Below are positions 1 through 6,239 of a stretch of DNA of 6,631 nt, in pieces. The notes under the pieces are model-generated. The model saw nothing but the letters and a program-made list of their open reading frames with translations. It did not search any database and had not been told where the DNA came from. Numbering within the stretch: the stretch's first letter is position 1; every line of letters starts with the position of its first letter. The position numbers were made by a program, and so were the translations under genes. This stretch comes from Acidobacteriota bacterium (GTDB lineage: Bacteria; Acidobacteriota; Blastocatellia; Pyrinomonadales; Pyrinomonadaceae): the NCBI GenBank assembly GCA_013696385.1, contig JACCYR010000006.1, positions 1 to 6,631 on the forward strand. The letters are read 5' to 3'.

Positions 1-447
1 AGTCTTTATGCTTACGTTGCGGACGGAAAAAACGGTTTAAAGGTTTTGCAGTTAACCGACCCCGAAACGATGCCAGAATATGCCGGTTTTAGTCCGAAAC
101 CAGAGCCGAAACTGATTGCATCATTTCAAACAAAAGGTGAAGCTCTGGCGATTTCCAAAGGTTTAGACCGCGACCGCGCGGTTGATGAAAGCGGCAATCA
201 GATTGCGGTTTTCGGCAGACGCGGAGCGCGTCCTTTCCGCATAGATGAAATGCTGCGGATGTCGCGCACGTTAGACGGAACGGGCGAAATTTTAAAAGTT
301 TCCGATAAACCAAAACCGTCTTCAAAAACGCAGAGTTCGGCACAACCGCCGACAAATTGGTTAAATTTTATAAAATCATTGCTGTTTTTCGGAACTATCG
401 GATTCGGATTTGTTGTAATTGGCTTTCGGTTAAAACGAAAAAACTAA
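1..447 (+). CDS. C-terminal part of an LVIVD/beta-propeller-like membrane-anchored protein (5' end outside window)
   Basis: The frame is open from base 1 and stops with TAA at 445-447, leaving 148 visible residues; the true start lies upstream. A TTG at 46 is in frame, but the coding sense continues before it, so I do not treat it as a start. The first residues (YAYVADGKNGLKVLQLTDP) match the repeat consensus of LVIVD-type beta-propeller blades, in which a V-A-D-G-x-x-G-L turn is followed by a strand and T-D-P. After the last blade comes a basic, glycine-rich segment (AVFGRRGARPF), then a Pro/Ser/Lys/Gln-rich linker (PKPSSKTQSSAQPP). It ends with a hydrophobic segment of about 20 residues (around residues 121-142) and a short basic tail, RLKRKN. 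This suggests a propeller held at the membrane by a C-terminal helix with the KRKN end in the cytoplasm. LVIVD proteins are surface or periplasmic and mostly of unknown function. No catalytic residue is visible in this fragment. Confidence 0.6.
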   Translation, partial: SLYAYVADGKNGLKVLQLTDPETMPEYAGFSPKPEPKLIASFQTKGEALAISKGLDRDRAVDESGNQIAVFGRRGARPFRIDEMLRMSRTLDGTGEILKVSDKPKPSSKTQSSAQPPTNWLNFIKSLLFFGTIGFGFVVIGFRLKRKN

Positions 448-481
448 TGATTATAGGACTTTTGCTTGGTGTAAATAACTC

Positions 482-553
482 TGAAAAGCTGAAGCCTGCA
501 AGATAGTCGAGTGCGTTTGCACGCTCGACTATCTTGCAGGCTTCAGCTTTTCA
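482..553. repeat. Long near-perfect hairpin between convergent genes (REP-like element and/or bidirectional terminator)
   Basis: Bases 482-510 are an exact reverse complement of 525-553, giving a 29-bp stem without mismatch. Inside it, GTGC (511-514) pairs with GCAC (519-522) around a GTTT loop, and two bases (523-524) bulge on the right. The hairpin lies between the stop codons of two genes that converge on it (447 and 568), so it could terminate transcription from both sides. No uninterrupted T-run follows either arm; only CTTTTCA and AAATTTTC are nearby. The stem is far longer than an ordinary intrinsic terminator, so a dispersed REP/MITE-like palindrome is equally possible. No second copy occurs in this window and no flanking direct repeat is visible. 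Confidence 0.75.
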
Positions 554-567
554 ATCAGAAATTTTCT

Positions 568-2535
568 TTATTGTTCTTGCGTTTTGGGAACTTCTTCAAG
601 TTTTGCCAAAGCGTCCTGATAAATTTTAATCTCGCCATTGGCTTCCATTTCCTGCCGTCTGCTTGCCAGATAATCCTGAAAAACTTGTCCGCGTTTTTCT
701 GTAAGTTTTGCCTCAATAAGCTGGTCTCGCTGTTTGGCAAAATCTTCCATACTGGCTTCTTCGCGGCTTTTCACAGCGACGATATACAAATTTTCGCCAA
801 TTCTTATCGGTTCTTTGGTAACTTCGCCCGGCTTTAAACCATAAATTGTATCTTCTAACGCTTCGGAAGTTGCCGCACTCGGACCTTCTCCAAGCGGTGA
901 ACCTAAGAGAAAACTGTTTGCTTCCTGCGCCTTTAGACCTTTGGCTTGCGAGGCAGCAGCTAAAGCACTCGCGGAACTTGCATCGGCAGCAATTTGTTTG
1001 GCAATTTCTTCGACTCTTGCTCGTGCCTGCTCAATCTTTACAGTTTCGGCAATTTGCTCTTTTACCTCGTCAAATTCGGCATTGCGCGGTTCTTTTTTGT
1101 CCACTAACATTGGAATCGCAAAACCGTTTTGGATCGGAATTTTGTCGCCGACATCGCCTTGATTTACAAGCGACGCGATACCTTCTTCAAACTGCGGCGA
1201 GTTGCCGATATTCGGTACATCGTCGCCCGGTTTGACATAACCCGTTTCGCGCACCATGTCTTTTGGACTCACATTGGCTTGCGCGGCAAATTCTTCAGCT
1301 ACTTTCTGCACATCTTTAACTTCCTTTAAACGGTCATCAACTTTTTGTGCGAGTTCGGCGGCGGCGGTGTATGCGCGGCGATTTCTCAAACTAACTTCAA
1401 TTTCCTTTTTTGCATCTTCGTAAGTTTTCGGCACGGCTTCGCCGCGACGCAGAATAAAGTAACGGTCTTGATATTTAATCGGCTCGGATACTTCGCCTGG
1501 CTGCATCGTCAAAAGGCGTTGATATGGGTCGTCCGGTTTGCTCGGATTTGCCTTAACCAAACCGGAAAGTTTCCCGCCGTTAGCGGCGGTTGCCGCGTCT
1601 TCGGATTGACCTTTTGCAAGTTCGGCAAAGGCTTCTTCGGAAATTTTCCCGTTTTCTTTTCGCGCTTGGGCTACCAATTCATTGGCTTTAGCCACAACCT
1701 GCGGTTCAAGTTCGGGTTTGGAAACACGCAAAACAATTTGCTGTCCTTGCACACCCGCTTGTTTTTTGTCGTCGGGAATCTTTTCGTATTCGGCTTTCAA
1801 ATCTTCTTCGGAAATCTGCAGTTTTTCGCCGATTTTCGAAGTGTTCAGAAAAATATAGCGAATTTTCTTTTGCGGAACATTAAAATAATAATTTTGCTTA
1901 TTTTGCTCGAAATAATTTTTCAATTCTTCATCAGTCGGTTTAATCGTTTGCGCCAAATCCGCGCTGCTGACGGGAACATAAGTTAAATCAAACTTTATAT
2001 TTTTGCGTTTGTAATCATTCAGGACTTCTTCTTCGGAAACCGTAACGCCCGAAGTCAGAAAGGCTTGAATTTTCTTCCCGCTGAGCTGGTCGCGGACCGA
2101 TTGCTCAAAATTGCTGACGCTGCCGAACTGCTCGGTAACATTTTGTTCATAACGCGCCTGATCAAACGGCAGATCGCCTTCTTCAGGTTTATTTTGTTGG
2201 CGGATATAACTTGCAACTTCTGCATCTGTTGCCGCTAAACCCAGCTTTTTGGCTTCTCCGCGAATGATGCGTTCACGAATCATTCCATCAAGAAAAAATT
2301 TAGCTGGAAGCGGTCGCCCCAAACGGTTCATATTTTCTTGCTGCATTGCTAAATTGGCAACAGTTATGTTTTCGCCTCCGACTTCGGCAGCCGTCGTTTC
2401 GTCGCGTGCCAAATCACCCTGTACATTGTTGGGTGTCGGCGCATAGAATAAAATTAAACTTGCCACCATTAATATGGAAAAAAGTAAAAGAACGAAATTG
2501 CGCGTTCTTTCCATTCGCTTAAAAAACTTTAACAT
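568..2535 (-). CDS. PpiD/SurA-like periplasmic folding factor (parvulin-type peptidyl-prolyl isomerase family), membrane anchored
   Basis: The product is 655 residues, close to the roughly 620 of E. coli PpiD. A short basic N-terminus (KFFKRMERTR) precedes one transmembrane helix at about residues 13-31, with no cleavage site after it. This predicts an inner-membrane anchor with the rest in the periplasm. Residues about 45-215 form a SurA-N-type chaperone region: it opens with EVGGENITVANL and has a strongly charged helical part with V-T-V-S-E-E-E-V. Residues about 260-366 are a parvulin-like domain with GGKLSGL near 320 and MQPGEVSEPI at 344-353. Two further parvulin-tail-like stretches follow, at about 457-483 and 567-594. 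Both histidines typical of active parvulins appear replaced (Q266 and F360), so a holdase/chaperone role is more likely than isomerisation. The ATG at 2535 is supported by AGGAA (2544-2548), 8 bases upstream; M8 is a weaker alternative. The gene stands alone, convergent with the gene on its left and divergent from the peptidase gene. Confidence 0.85.
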   Translation of the reverse strand: MLKFFKRMERTRNFVLLLFSILMVASLILFYAPTPNNVQGDLARDETTAAEVGGENITVANLAMQQENMNRLGRPLPAKFFLDGMIRERIIRGEAKKLGLAATDAEVASYIRQQNKPEEGDLPFDQARYEQNVTEQFGSVSNFEQSVRDQLSGKKIQAFLTSGVTVSEEEVLNDYKRKNIKFDLTYVPVSSADLAQTIKPTDEELKNYFEQNKQNYYFNVPQKKIRYIFLNTSKIGEKLQISEEDLKAEYEKIPDDKKQAGVQGQQIVLRVSKPELEPQVVAKANELVAQARKENGKISEEAFAELAKGQSEDAATAANGGKLSGLVKANPSKPDDPYQRLLTMQPGEVSEPIKYQDRYFILRRGEAVPKTYEDAKKEIEVSLRNRRAYTAAAELAQKVDDRLKEVKDVQKVAEEFAAQANVSPKDMVRETGYVKPGDDVPNIGNSPQFEEGIASLVNQGDVGDKIPIQNGFAIPMLVDKKEPRNAEFDEVKEQIAETVKIEQARARVEEIAKQIAADASSASALAAASQAKGLKAQEANSFLLGSPLGEGPSAATSEALEDTIYGLKPGEVTKEPIRIGENLYIVAVKSREEASMEDFAKQRDQLIEAKLTEKRGQVFQDYLASRRQEMEANGEIKIYQDALAKLEEVPKTQEQ

Positions 2536-2569
2536 CTGTTATATTCCTATTTATTTGAAGATTGGTTCT

Positions 2570-2599
2570 ATTTTACTACGAGATTGTCAGTTTGGACAA
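2570..2599 (-). promoter_or_regulatory. Candidate proximal promoter of the PpiD-like gene
   Basis: Read on the - strand, TTGTCC (2599-2594) and TAAAAT (2575-2570) are separated by 18 bases. Transcription would start near 2563, giving a leader of about 28 bases that contains the AGGAA ribosome site. The call rests only on match to a sigma-70-like consensus in an AT-rich spacer. Confidence 0.3.
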
Positions 2600-2667
2600 A
2601 GCGTGATTTTATCAGATTATATCGTAAAGTCCAATGTGAGGCGAGTTGGCTGTTAAAGATGGACTTT
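2591..2667. repeat. Cluster of three TGGAC/GTCCA motifs in the divergent spacer (possible operator)
   Basis: Three copies of one pentamer occur in 77 bases: TTTGGACAAA at 2591-2600, AAAGTCCA at 2626-2633 and TGGACTTT at 2660-2667. The second and third are exact 8-base reverse complements with centres 34 bases apart, close to three helical turns. The first and second also form a six-base inverted pair, TTGGAC/GTCCAA. The middle copy overlaps a candidate -35 for the PpiD-like gene. No regulator is identified. Confidence 0.35.
2606..2634 (-). promoter_or_regulatory. Candidate distal promoter of the PpiD-like gene
   Basis: On the - strand, TTGGAC (2634-2629) and TAAAAT (2611-2606) are separated by exactly 17 bases, and a TG dinucleotide lies just before the -10 (TGATAAAAT). 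The -35 overlaps one of three TGGAC/GTCCA motifs in this spacer, so it may be a regulated site. This has the better -35 of the two candidates, but its leader is longer (about 65 bases). Confidence 0.35.
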
Positions 2668-2741
2668 GAAGTATATTTTTACTTATTTGTTAAACGCTTT
2701 TACCAAAAAAATTATTGTTTTTTTAGAATAAATTCTCAACA

Positions 2742-2768
2742 GCATTTTTGAATAATATCTTAAAATGC
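2742..2768. repeat. Inverted repeat overlapping the candidate peptidase promoter
   Basis: GCATTTT (2742-2748) and AAAATGC (2762-2768) are exact reverse complements separated by 13 bases. They flank and overlap the proposed -35 element and spacer of the S46 peptidase promoter. An operator is possible, but A/T-rich arms of this length can arise by chance. Confidence 0.3.
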
Positions 2769-2776
2769 AATAATTA
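2748..2776 (+). promoter_or_regulatory. Candidate promoter of the S46 peptidase gene
   Basis: TTGAAT (2748-2753) and TAATTA (2771-2776) are spaced by exactly 17 bases. The predicted start is near 2783, about 32 bases before the ATG and upstream of the ribosome binding site. The -10 is only a partial consensus match and the surroundings are very AT-rich, so confidence is modest. Confidence 0.35.
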
Positions 2777-2797
2777 AGTTAAATTACACTAAAAAAT

Positions 2798-2802
2798 AGG
2801 AG
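2798..2802 (+). promoter_or_regulatory. Ribosome binding site of the S46 peptidase gene
   Basis: AGGAG ends 12 bases before the ATG at 2815. The spacing is on the long side, but no other purine-rich site is close, and the predicted signal peptide begins at that ATG, so the start is well supported. Confidence 0.6.
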
Positions 2803-2814
2803 CTAACTTTTAAT

Positions 2815-5016
2815 ATGCGTTTAAAACTAAACACAATTTCAACATCTGTTTTGATGTTTGCGCTTATGCTGTCGTCGGTTTCGTTTGCGGTTGCCAAACC
2901 GGACGAGGGAATGTTCACGCCCGACCAAATCAGCCAGCTTGGACTGGCAAAAAAAGGTTTGAAAATCAAGCCTTCGGATATTTATAACCCGAACGGCGTT
3001 AGTTTATCCGATGCGGTTATCCGTTTGAGTATCGGCTGCACGGCGGAATTTGTTTCGCCCGACGGTTTGATATTGACCAATCATCATTGCGGTTTCGACG
3101 CGCTAGTGTCAGCTTCAACGCCGCAGAAAGATTATGTTGAGACGGGCTACAAAGCCGATTCACGCGCTCAGGAACTGCCTGCCAAAGGTTATTCGATATT
3201 TATGACGCAGCGCGTCGAAGACGTAACGGCTAAAATCAACAAAGGCACGGAAAATCTGACGGGTGACGCGCTCGCACAAACCCTCAAGAAAAATACCGAA
3301 GAACTGCAACAGCAGGAACAAGCTAAAGCACCGAAAGGCTCGATGATTCGCATTCAAGCCTTAAACAGCGGCTTTTTTTATTATCTTTATCAAACGATGC
3401 AGATAAAAGATGTGCGCGTGGTTTATGCACCGCCGAGAAATATCGGCGTGTTCGGCGGCGACCCGGACAATTTTGAATGGACGCGGCACACCGGAGATTT
3501 TACTTTTCTGCGGGCGTATGTCGCGCCGGACGGAACATTCGCTGAATATTCGCCGAACAATATTCCCTACAAACCGAAAAAGCATTTGACAATCAACATC
3601 GGCGGGCTAAAGGAAGGCGATTTTGTTTTTGCTATGGGTTATCCTGGCGGAACAACGCGCTACCGTGAAAGCCAATCAATTGAATATGCCGAAAATGTCA
3701 ACTTCCCTTTTCTCGCCGCATATCTGCAGGCGCGGAGTGATGCGCTCGGTAAAGTCGGCGAAACGAGTGAAGAAAAACGTATAAAATATCAATCCGATAT
3801 TGCTAATCTTGATAATTACAGAAAGGTGTATAGAGGCAGTCCAATCGCCTTAAAACGAGCCGACGCAATTAGCAAACGCCGCGCCGAAGAAGCAAAATTT
3901 GCCGCTTGGGTAATGGCAAATCCGCAGCGACAAGCTAAATACGGCGAAGTTTTGCCGAGTTTGAAACGCCTTTCCGCAGAAACTTTTCCAATGGCACAAC
4001 GCGATGTCATTTTGCAGAGGCTTCCGAATCCGACTTTAACGCCTGTTTTCAAACAAGTTTATGACGCGATTTTAGCTGTCCAGCAAGGCAAAAATCTAAC
4101 GCAGGGCGAAAAACAAGAGAAATTAACCGAGATTCAAACTGCTTACAAAGACCGTGAACCAATTCTGGAACGCGAAATGCTCAAATTCTTTTTGAAAATG
4201 ATGGCGGACTTGCCTGCCGGTCAAAAATTTGCGGCGGCGGAAAATCTTTTCAATCGTTTTGAAGGCAAAGAACGCCGCCTCGCTGAAGAAACGTTTGCGG
4301 AATCCATCGCCGAAAAAGGAAATTTCGATACGCCCGAAGAAATTATAAAACTTTACGATATGTCTTTCAACGATTTACAGAAAAAATATCCGAATATTGT
4401 CGAGTTTATAACCGCTTTAGGGCAGGAAAGAAATACTCTGACGGCGCGGACGGCAAAATTTAGCGGTGATATTGACCGATTGAGATTGCTCTATCAGCAA
4501 GGAATGGCGGAAATGGAAGGCACTCGTCCTTACCCCGATGCTAATTCTACTTTGCGCTTTACTTATGGTTACATCAAGGGTTACAGTCCGCGTGAAGCTG
4601 TCAGATACAGCCCGTTCACCACTCTTAAAGGAGTTATTGAAAAAGACACCGGCGCGGAACCCTTTGATGTGCCGCAAAAATTAAAAGACTTGCAGCGCAC
4701 ACGGAATTTCGGCAGATTTGGCGCAGGCGACAGCGTTCCGGTTAATTTTCTGGCGACCACCGATATCATCGGCGGAAATTCGGGAAGTCCGGTGCTGAAC
4801 GCTTACGGCGAACAAGTCGGTTTAGTATTTGACGGAAATTATGAAGGTCTGGGCAATGACTTTTACTATGACGAAAACTACGGACGCACCATCGCCGTTG
4901 ACATTCGCTATGTTCTTTTTGTAACTGAAAAGTTCGGCAATGCCGAATGGATTTTAAATGAAATGACTATTAAAGGCGGAACTCCGGCAAAAGCTAAACG
5001 CGCCAGTGCTAATTAG
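2815..5016 (+). CDS. Secreted S46-family serine dipeptidyl-peptidase, DPP7-like
   Basis: The 733-residue product has the usual S46 length. A signal peptide with a hydrophobic core (residues about 9-24) ends in AVA, predicting cleavage after A27 and export to the periplasm. The chymotrypsin-like double barrel is split by a largely helical insert (about 280-560) rich in Lys/Glu/Gln. Key blocks are GLILTNHHC (catalytic H91), DNFEWTRHTGDF (catalytic D228) and GGNSGSPV (catalytic S656). The only two cysteines, C75 and C92, sit as in the histidine-loop disulfide of chymotrypsin folds. Known S46 enzymes remove dipeptides from the N-terminus of peptides. Their P1 preference depends on the residue 18 after the serine: Gly in DPP7 (hydrophobic or broad) and Arg in DPP11 (acidic). 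Here it is G674 in FDGN, so a DPP7-like preference is inferred. D673 matches the residue that holds the substrate amino terminus, while F220 stands where a Trp is usual. The gene is monocistronic, divergent from the PpiD-like gene and convergent with the dioxygenase gene. Confidence 0.95.
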   Translation: MRLKLNTISTSVLMFALMLSSVSFAVAKPDEGMFTPDQISQLGLAKKGLKIKPSDIYNPNGVSLSDAVIRLSIGCTAEFVSPDGLILTNHHCGFDALVSASTPQKDYVETGYKADSRAQELPAKGYSIFMTQRVEDVTAKINKGTENLTGDALAQTLKKNTEELQQQEQAKAPKGSMIRIQALNSGFFYYLYQTMQIKDVRVVYAPPRNIGVFGGDPDNFEWTRHTGDFTFLRAYVAPDGTFAEYSPNNIPYKPKKHLTINIGGLKEGDFVFAMGYPGGTTRYRESQSIEYAENVNFPFLAAYLQARSDALGKVGETSEEKRIKYQSDIANLDNYRKVYRGSPIALKRADAISKRRAEEAKFAAWVMANPQRQAKYGEVLPSLKRLSAETFPMAQRDVILQRLPNPTLTPVFKQVYDAILAVQQGKNLTQGEKQEKLTEIQTAYKDREPILEREMLKFFLKMMADLPAGQKFAAAENLFNRFEGKERRLAEETFAESIAEKGNFDTPEEIIKLYDMSFNDLQKKYPNIVEFITALGQERNTLTARTAKFSGDIDRLRLLYQQGMAEMEGTRPYPDANSTLRFTYGYIKGYSPREAVRYSPFTTLKGVIEKDTGAEPFDVPQKLKDLQRTRNFGRFGAGDSVPVNFLATTDIIGGNSGSPVLNAYGEQVGLVFDGNYEGLGNDFYYDENYGRTIAVDIRYVLFVTEKFGNAEWILNEMTIKGGTPAKAKRASAN

Positions 5017-5037
5017 GAAAATTTGATTAAGATAGAC

Positions 5038-5088
5038 AGGATTAGACGGAAATTAATGAATTTTATTCTAATAGTTCCGTTTAATCCT
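5038..5088. terminator. Imperfect inverted repeat between convergent genes, possible bidirectional terminator
   Basis: Bases 5038-5051 (AGGATTAGACGGAA) pair with 5075-5088 (TTCCGTTTAATCCT) over 14 positions with a single G-T wobble, around a 23-base AT-rich loop. The repeat fills most of the 75-base gap between the peptidase stop (5016) and the dioxygenase stop (5092). No T-run follows either arm and the loop is long, so terminator function is uncertain. The flanking GATTAAGATAGACAGGATTA also looks like a degenerate dispersed intergenic repeat. Confidence 0.4.
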
Positions 5089-5091
5089 ATT

Positions 5092-6042
5092 TCAGGTCAT
5101 TGCCAGAATGATTTTTCGCTCTCCCGAAAACGACGTTCGTCCGTGTGCCGTAAGCATATTATCCAAAACTAAAATATCGCCTACTTGCCAGGGAAAAAGC
5201 ACCATTTCGTTCTGTATTACCTTGCTGATATGTTTAATCGTTGAAACATCAATCTTAGTCCCATCGCCGAATCGAACATTTAACCTAAATCCGTCTTCGC
5301 GCATCATTGAAATTAAAGATTGATAAGTTTCTTTATCTAAGTTGCACGGATGAAAACCTTCCGCTTGGTTGAACCAAACTTCTTCACCCGTTTTTGGATG
5401 CGTTGCCGTTGCCGGAAGAATTTCACTCAACCACAATCCACTGTTATCTTTCCATTTGAAATCAATTTCGGATTTACGACAGTAATTTTCTACCATTTGT
5501 TTATCGTCGGTTTCAAAAGCATTTTGCCAAGAAAAACCGGAACTTGGATCGCTGTCAAGGTTGCGTTCATATCTTATTTTTTTATTTTTGAATTGGCTGG
5601 TAACATCTGCATCAATCTTTTTTAGCAAATTGCGGCTATCGGCAAGCGGAGTTTCGCCACCTTTTTCGGACGCGACGAGACAGCAAAAATATAAATGAGC
5701 GGGATATTTGCTCGAATACGACAATTCATTGTGGAGAGCGAGCCGCAGATGCGCCGGATATTCGGTCGAAGTATAAACGCCGCCGCCGAGTTCGACGCGC
5801 GGAGATGCGCCGCCAACGTATTTGAGCAATTCTTTTTCTGAAAACAAGCGCACAAACTGCTCTAAATCTGCCGCATCTGACACGGAAAATCCCCGAAAAA
5901 GCAATGCGCCGTGTTCCAAAAGTTTATTTTGAAGAAAATCTCGATGGTTTAAAGACAAGGAAATGAGAAATTCGAGGCTAGTGTTTTTTTCAGGTTCAAT
6001 TACTAACGGCAATTTTTGCTGATTTATAAATTTCGTTTTCAT
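5092..6042 (-). CDS. TauD/TfdA-family Fe(II)/2-oxoglutarate-dependent dioxygenase (clavaminate synthase-like, HXE type)
   Basis: From the chosen ATG the product is 316 residues, normal for the family. The N-terminus contains LPLVIEP, then HGALLFRGF (about residues 44-52), the usual first strand of these barrels. The iron ligands are H104 and E106 in LHNELSY, followed by CCLVASEKGGETPLADSR, and the distal H290 in LDNMLTAHGRTSFSGERK. R299 is placed to bind 2-oxoglutarate. HXE in place of HXD is characteristic of clavaminate synthase/SyrP-like members. These enzymes usually hydroxylate or desaturate amino-acid-like or small acid substrates; the substrate here cannot be read from sequence. The cytoplasm is expected, as no signal peptide is present. 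Start choice: the ATG at 6042 has AGGAG only one base upstream. An in-frame TTG at 6054 would add four residues (MFRR) but has no ribosome site, so I prefer the ATG. The gene ends at LAMT, a normal end for this family. Confidence 0.88.
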   Translation of the reverse strand: MKTKFINQQKLPLVIEPEKNTSLEFLISLSLNHRDFLQNKLLEHGALLFRGFSVSDAADLEQFVRLFSEKELLKYVGGASPRVELGGGVYTSTEYPAHLRLALHNELSYSSKYPAHLYFCCLVASEKGGETPLADSRNLLKKIDADVTSQFKNKKIRYERNLDSDPSSGFSWQNAFETDDKQMVENYCRKSEIDFKWKDNSGLWLSEILPATATHPKTGEEVWFNQAEGFHPCNLDKETYQSLISMMREDGFRLNVRFGDGTKIDVSTIKHISKVIQNEMVLFPWQVGDILVLDNMLTAHGRTSFSGERKIILAMT

Positions 6043-6100
6043 TCTCCTAAACAAACTGATTTTAATTAAACGATACGATAAAAATAATTTTGATAGTGTA

Positions 6101-6109
6101 TGATATAAT
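6101..6109 (+). promoter_or_regulatory. Extended -10 promoter element upstream of the right-edge gene
   Basis: TGATATAAT is a perfect extended -10 (TG, one base, TATAAT) on the + strand. No good -35 lies 16-18 bases upstream, which extended -10 promoters tolerate. A start near 6116 would leave a leader of about 124 bases before the ATG at 6240. Confidence 0.35.
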
Positions 6110-6114
6110 ACAGA

Positions 6115-6143
6115 TGGATAATAACAGGATTTAGTATTATAAT
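6115..6143 (+). promoter_or_regulatory. Second candidate promoter upstream of the right-edge gene
   Basis: TGGATA (6115-6120) and TATAAT (6138-6143) are separated by exactly 17 bases. The -10 is a full consensus match and the -35 matches at four of six positions. It lies inside the palindrome TATTATAATA, so a - strand TATAAT is also present at 6141-6136 and could serve the dioxygenase gene, though without a convincing -35. Confidence 0.35.
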
Positions 6144-6239
6144 ATTTACACTTAAGGTTTCAGATACTGCCTGAAAGTAAAGTATAGATAATATCGTTAT
6201 TGTTACGGGAAAGTTTAATTGTTTTTGCATATTTAAGTT

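Noticed and set aside
46..48. TTG as the start of the left-edge gene
   Set aside because: The reading frame is open and clearly coding from base 1 (YAYVADGKNGL), so the gene begins outside the window.
482..553. CRISPR-like or transposon-end interpretation of the hairpin
   Set aside because: There is only one copy, no spacer array, no transposase and no flanking target duplication.
511..1986. Several + strand open frames opposite the foldase gene
   Set aside because: They lie antisense to a well-supported 655-residue gene, have low-complexity Phe/Leu/Arg-rich translations and no recognisable domain or ribosome site.
2474..2656. A 60-codon + strand frame across the foldase start and spacer
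   Set aside because: It is antisense to the foldase N-terminus and promoter region and has no coding character.
3160..4769. Several - strand open frames opposite the S46 peptidase gene
   Set aside because: All are antisense shadows of a gene with a complete catalytic triad; their translations are rich in Arg/Ser/Cys and resemble no family.
6158..6176. Small hairpin TTTCAG/CTGAAA in the leader of the right-edge gene
   Set aside because: A 6-bp AT-rich stem with a 7-base loop is expected by chance, and no riboswitch-like or attenuator structure surrounds it.
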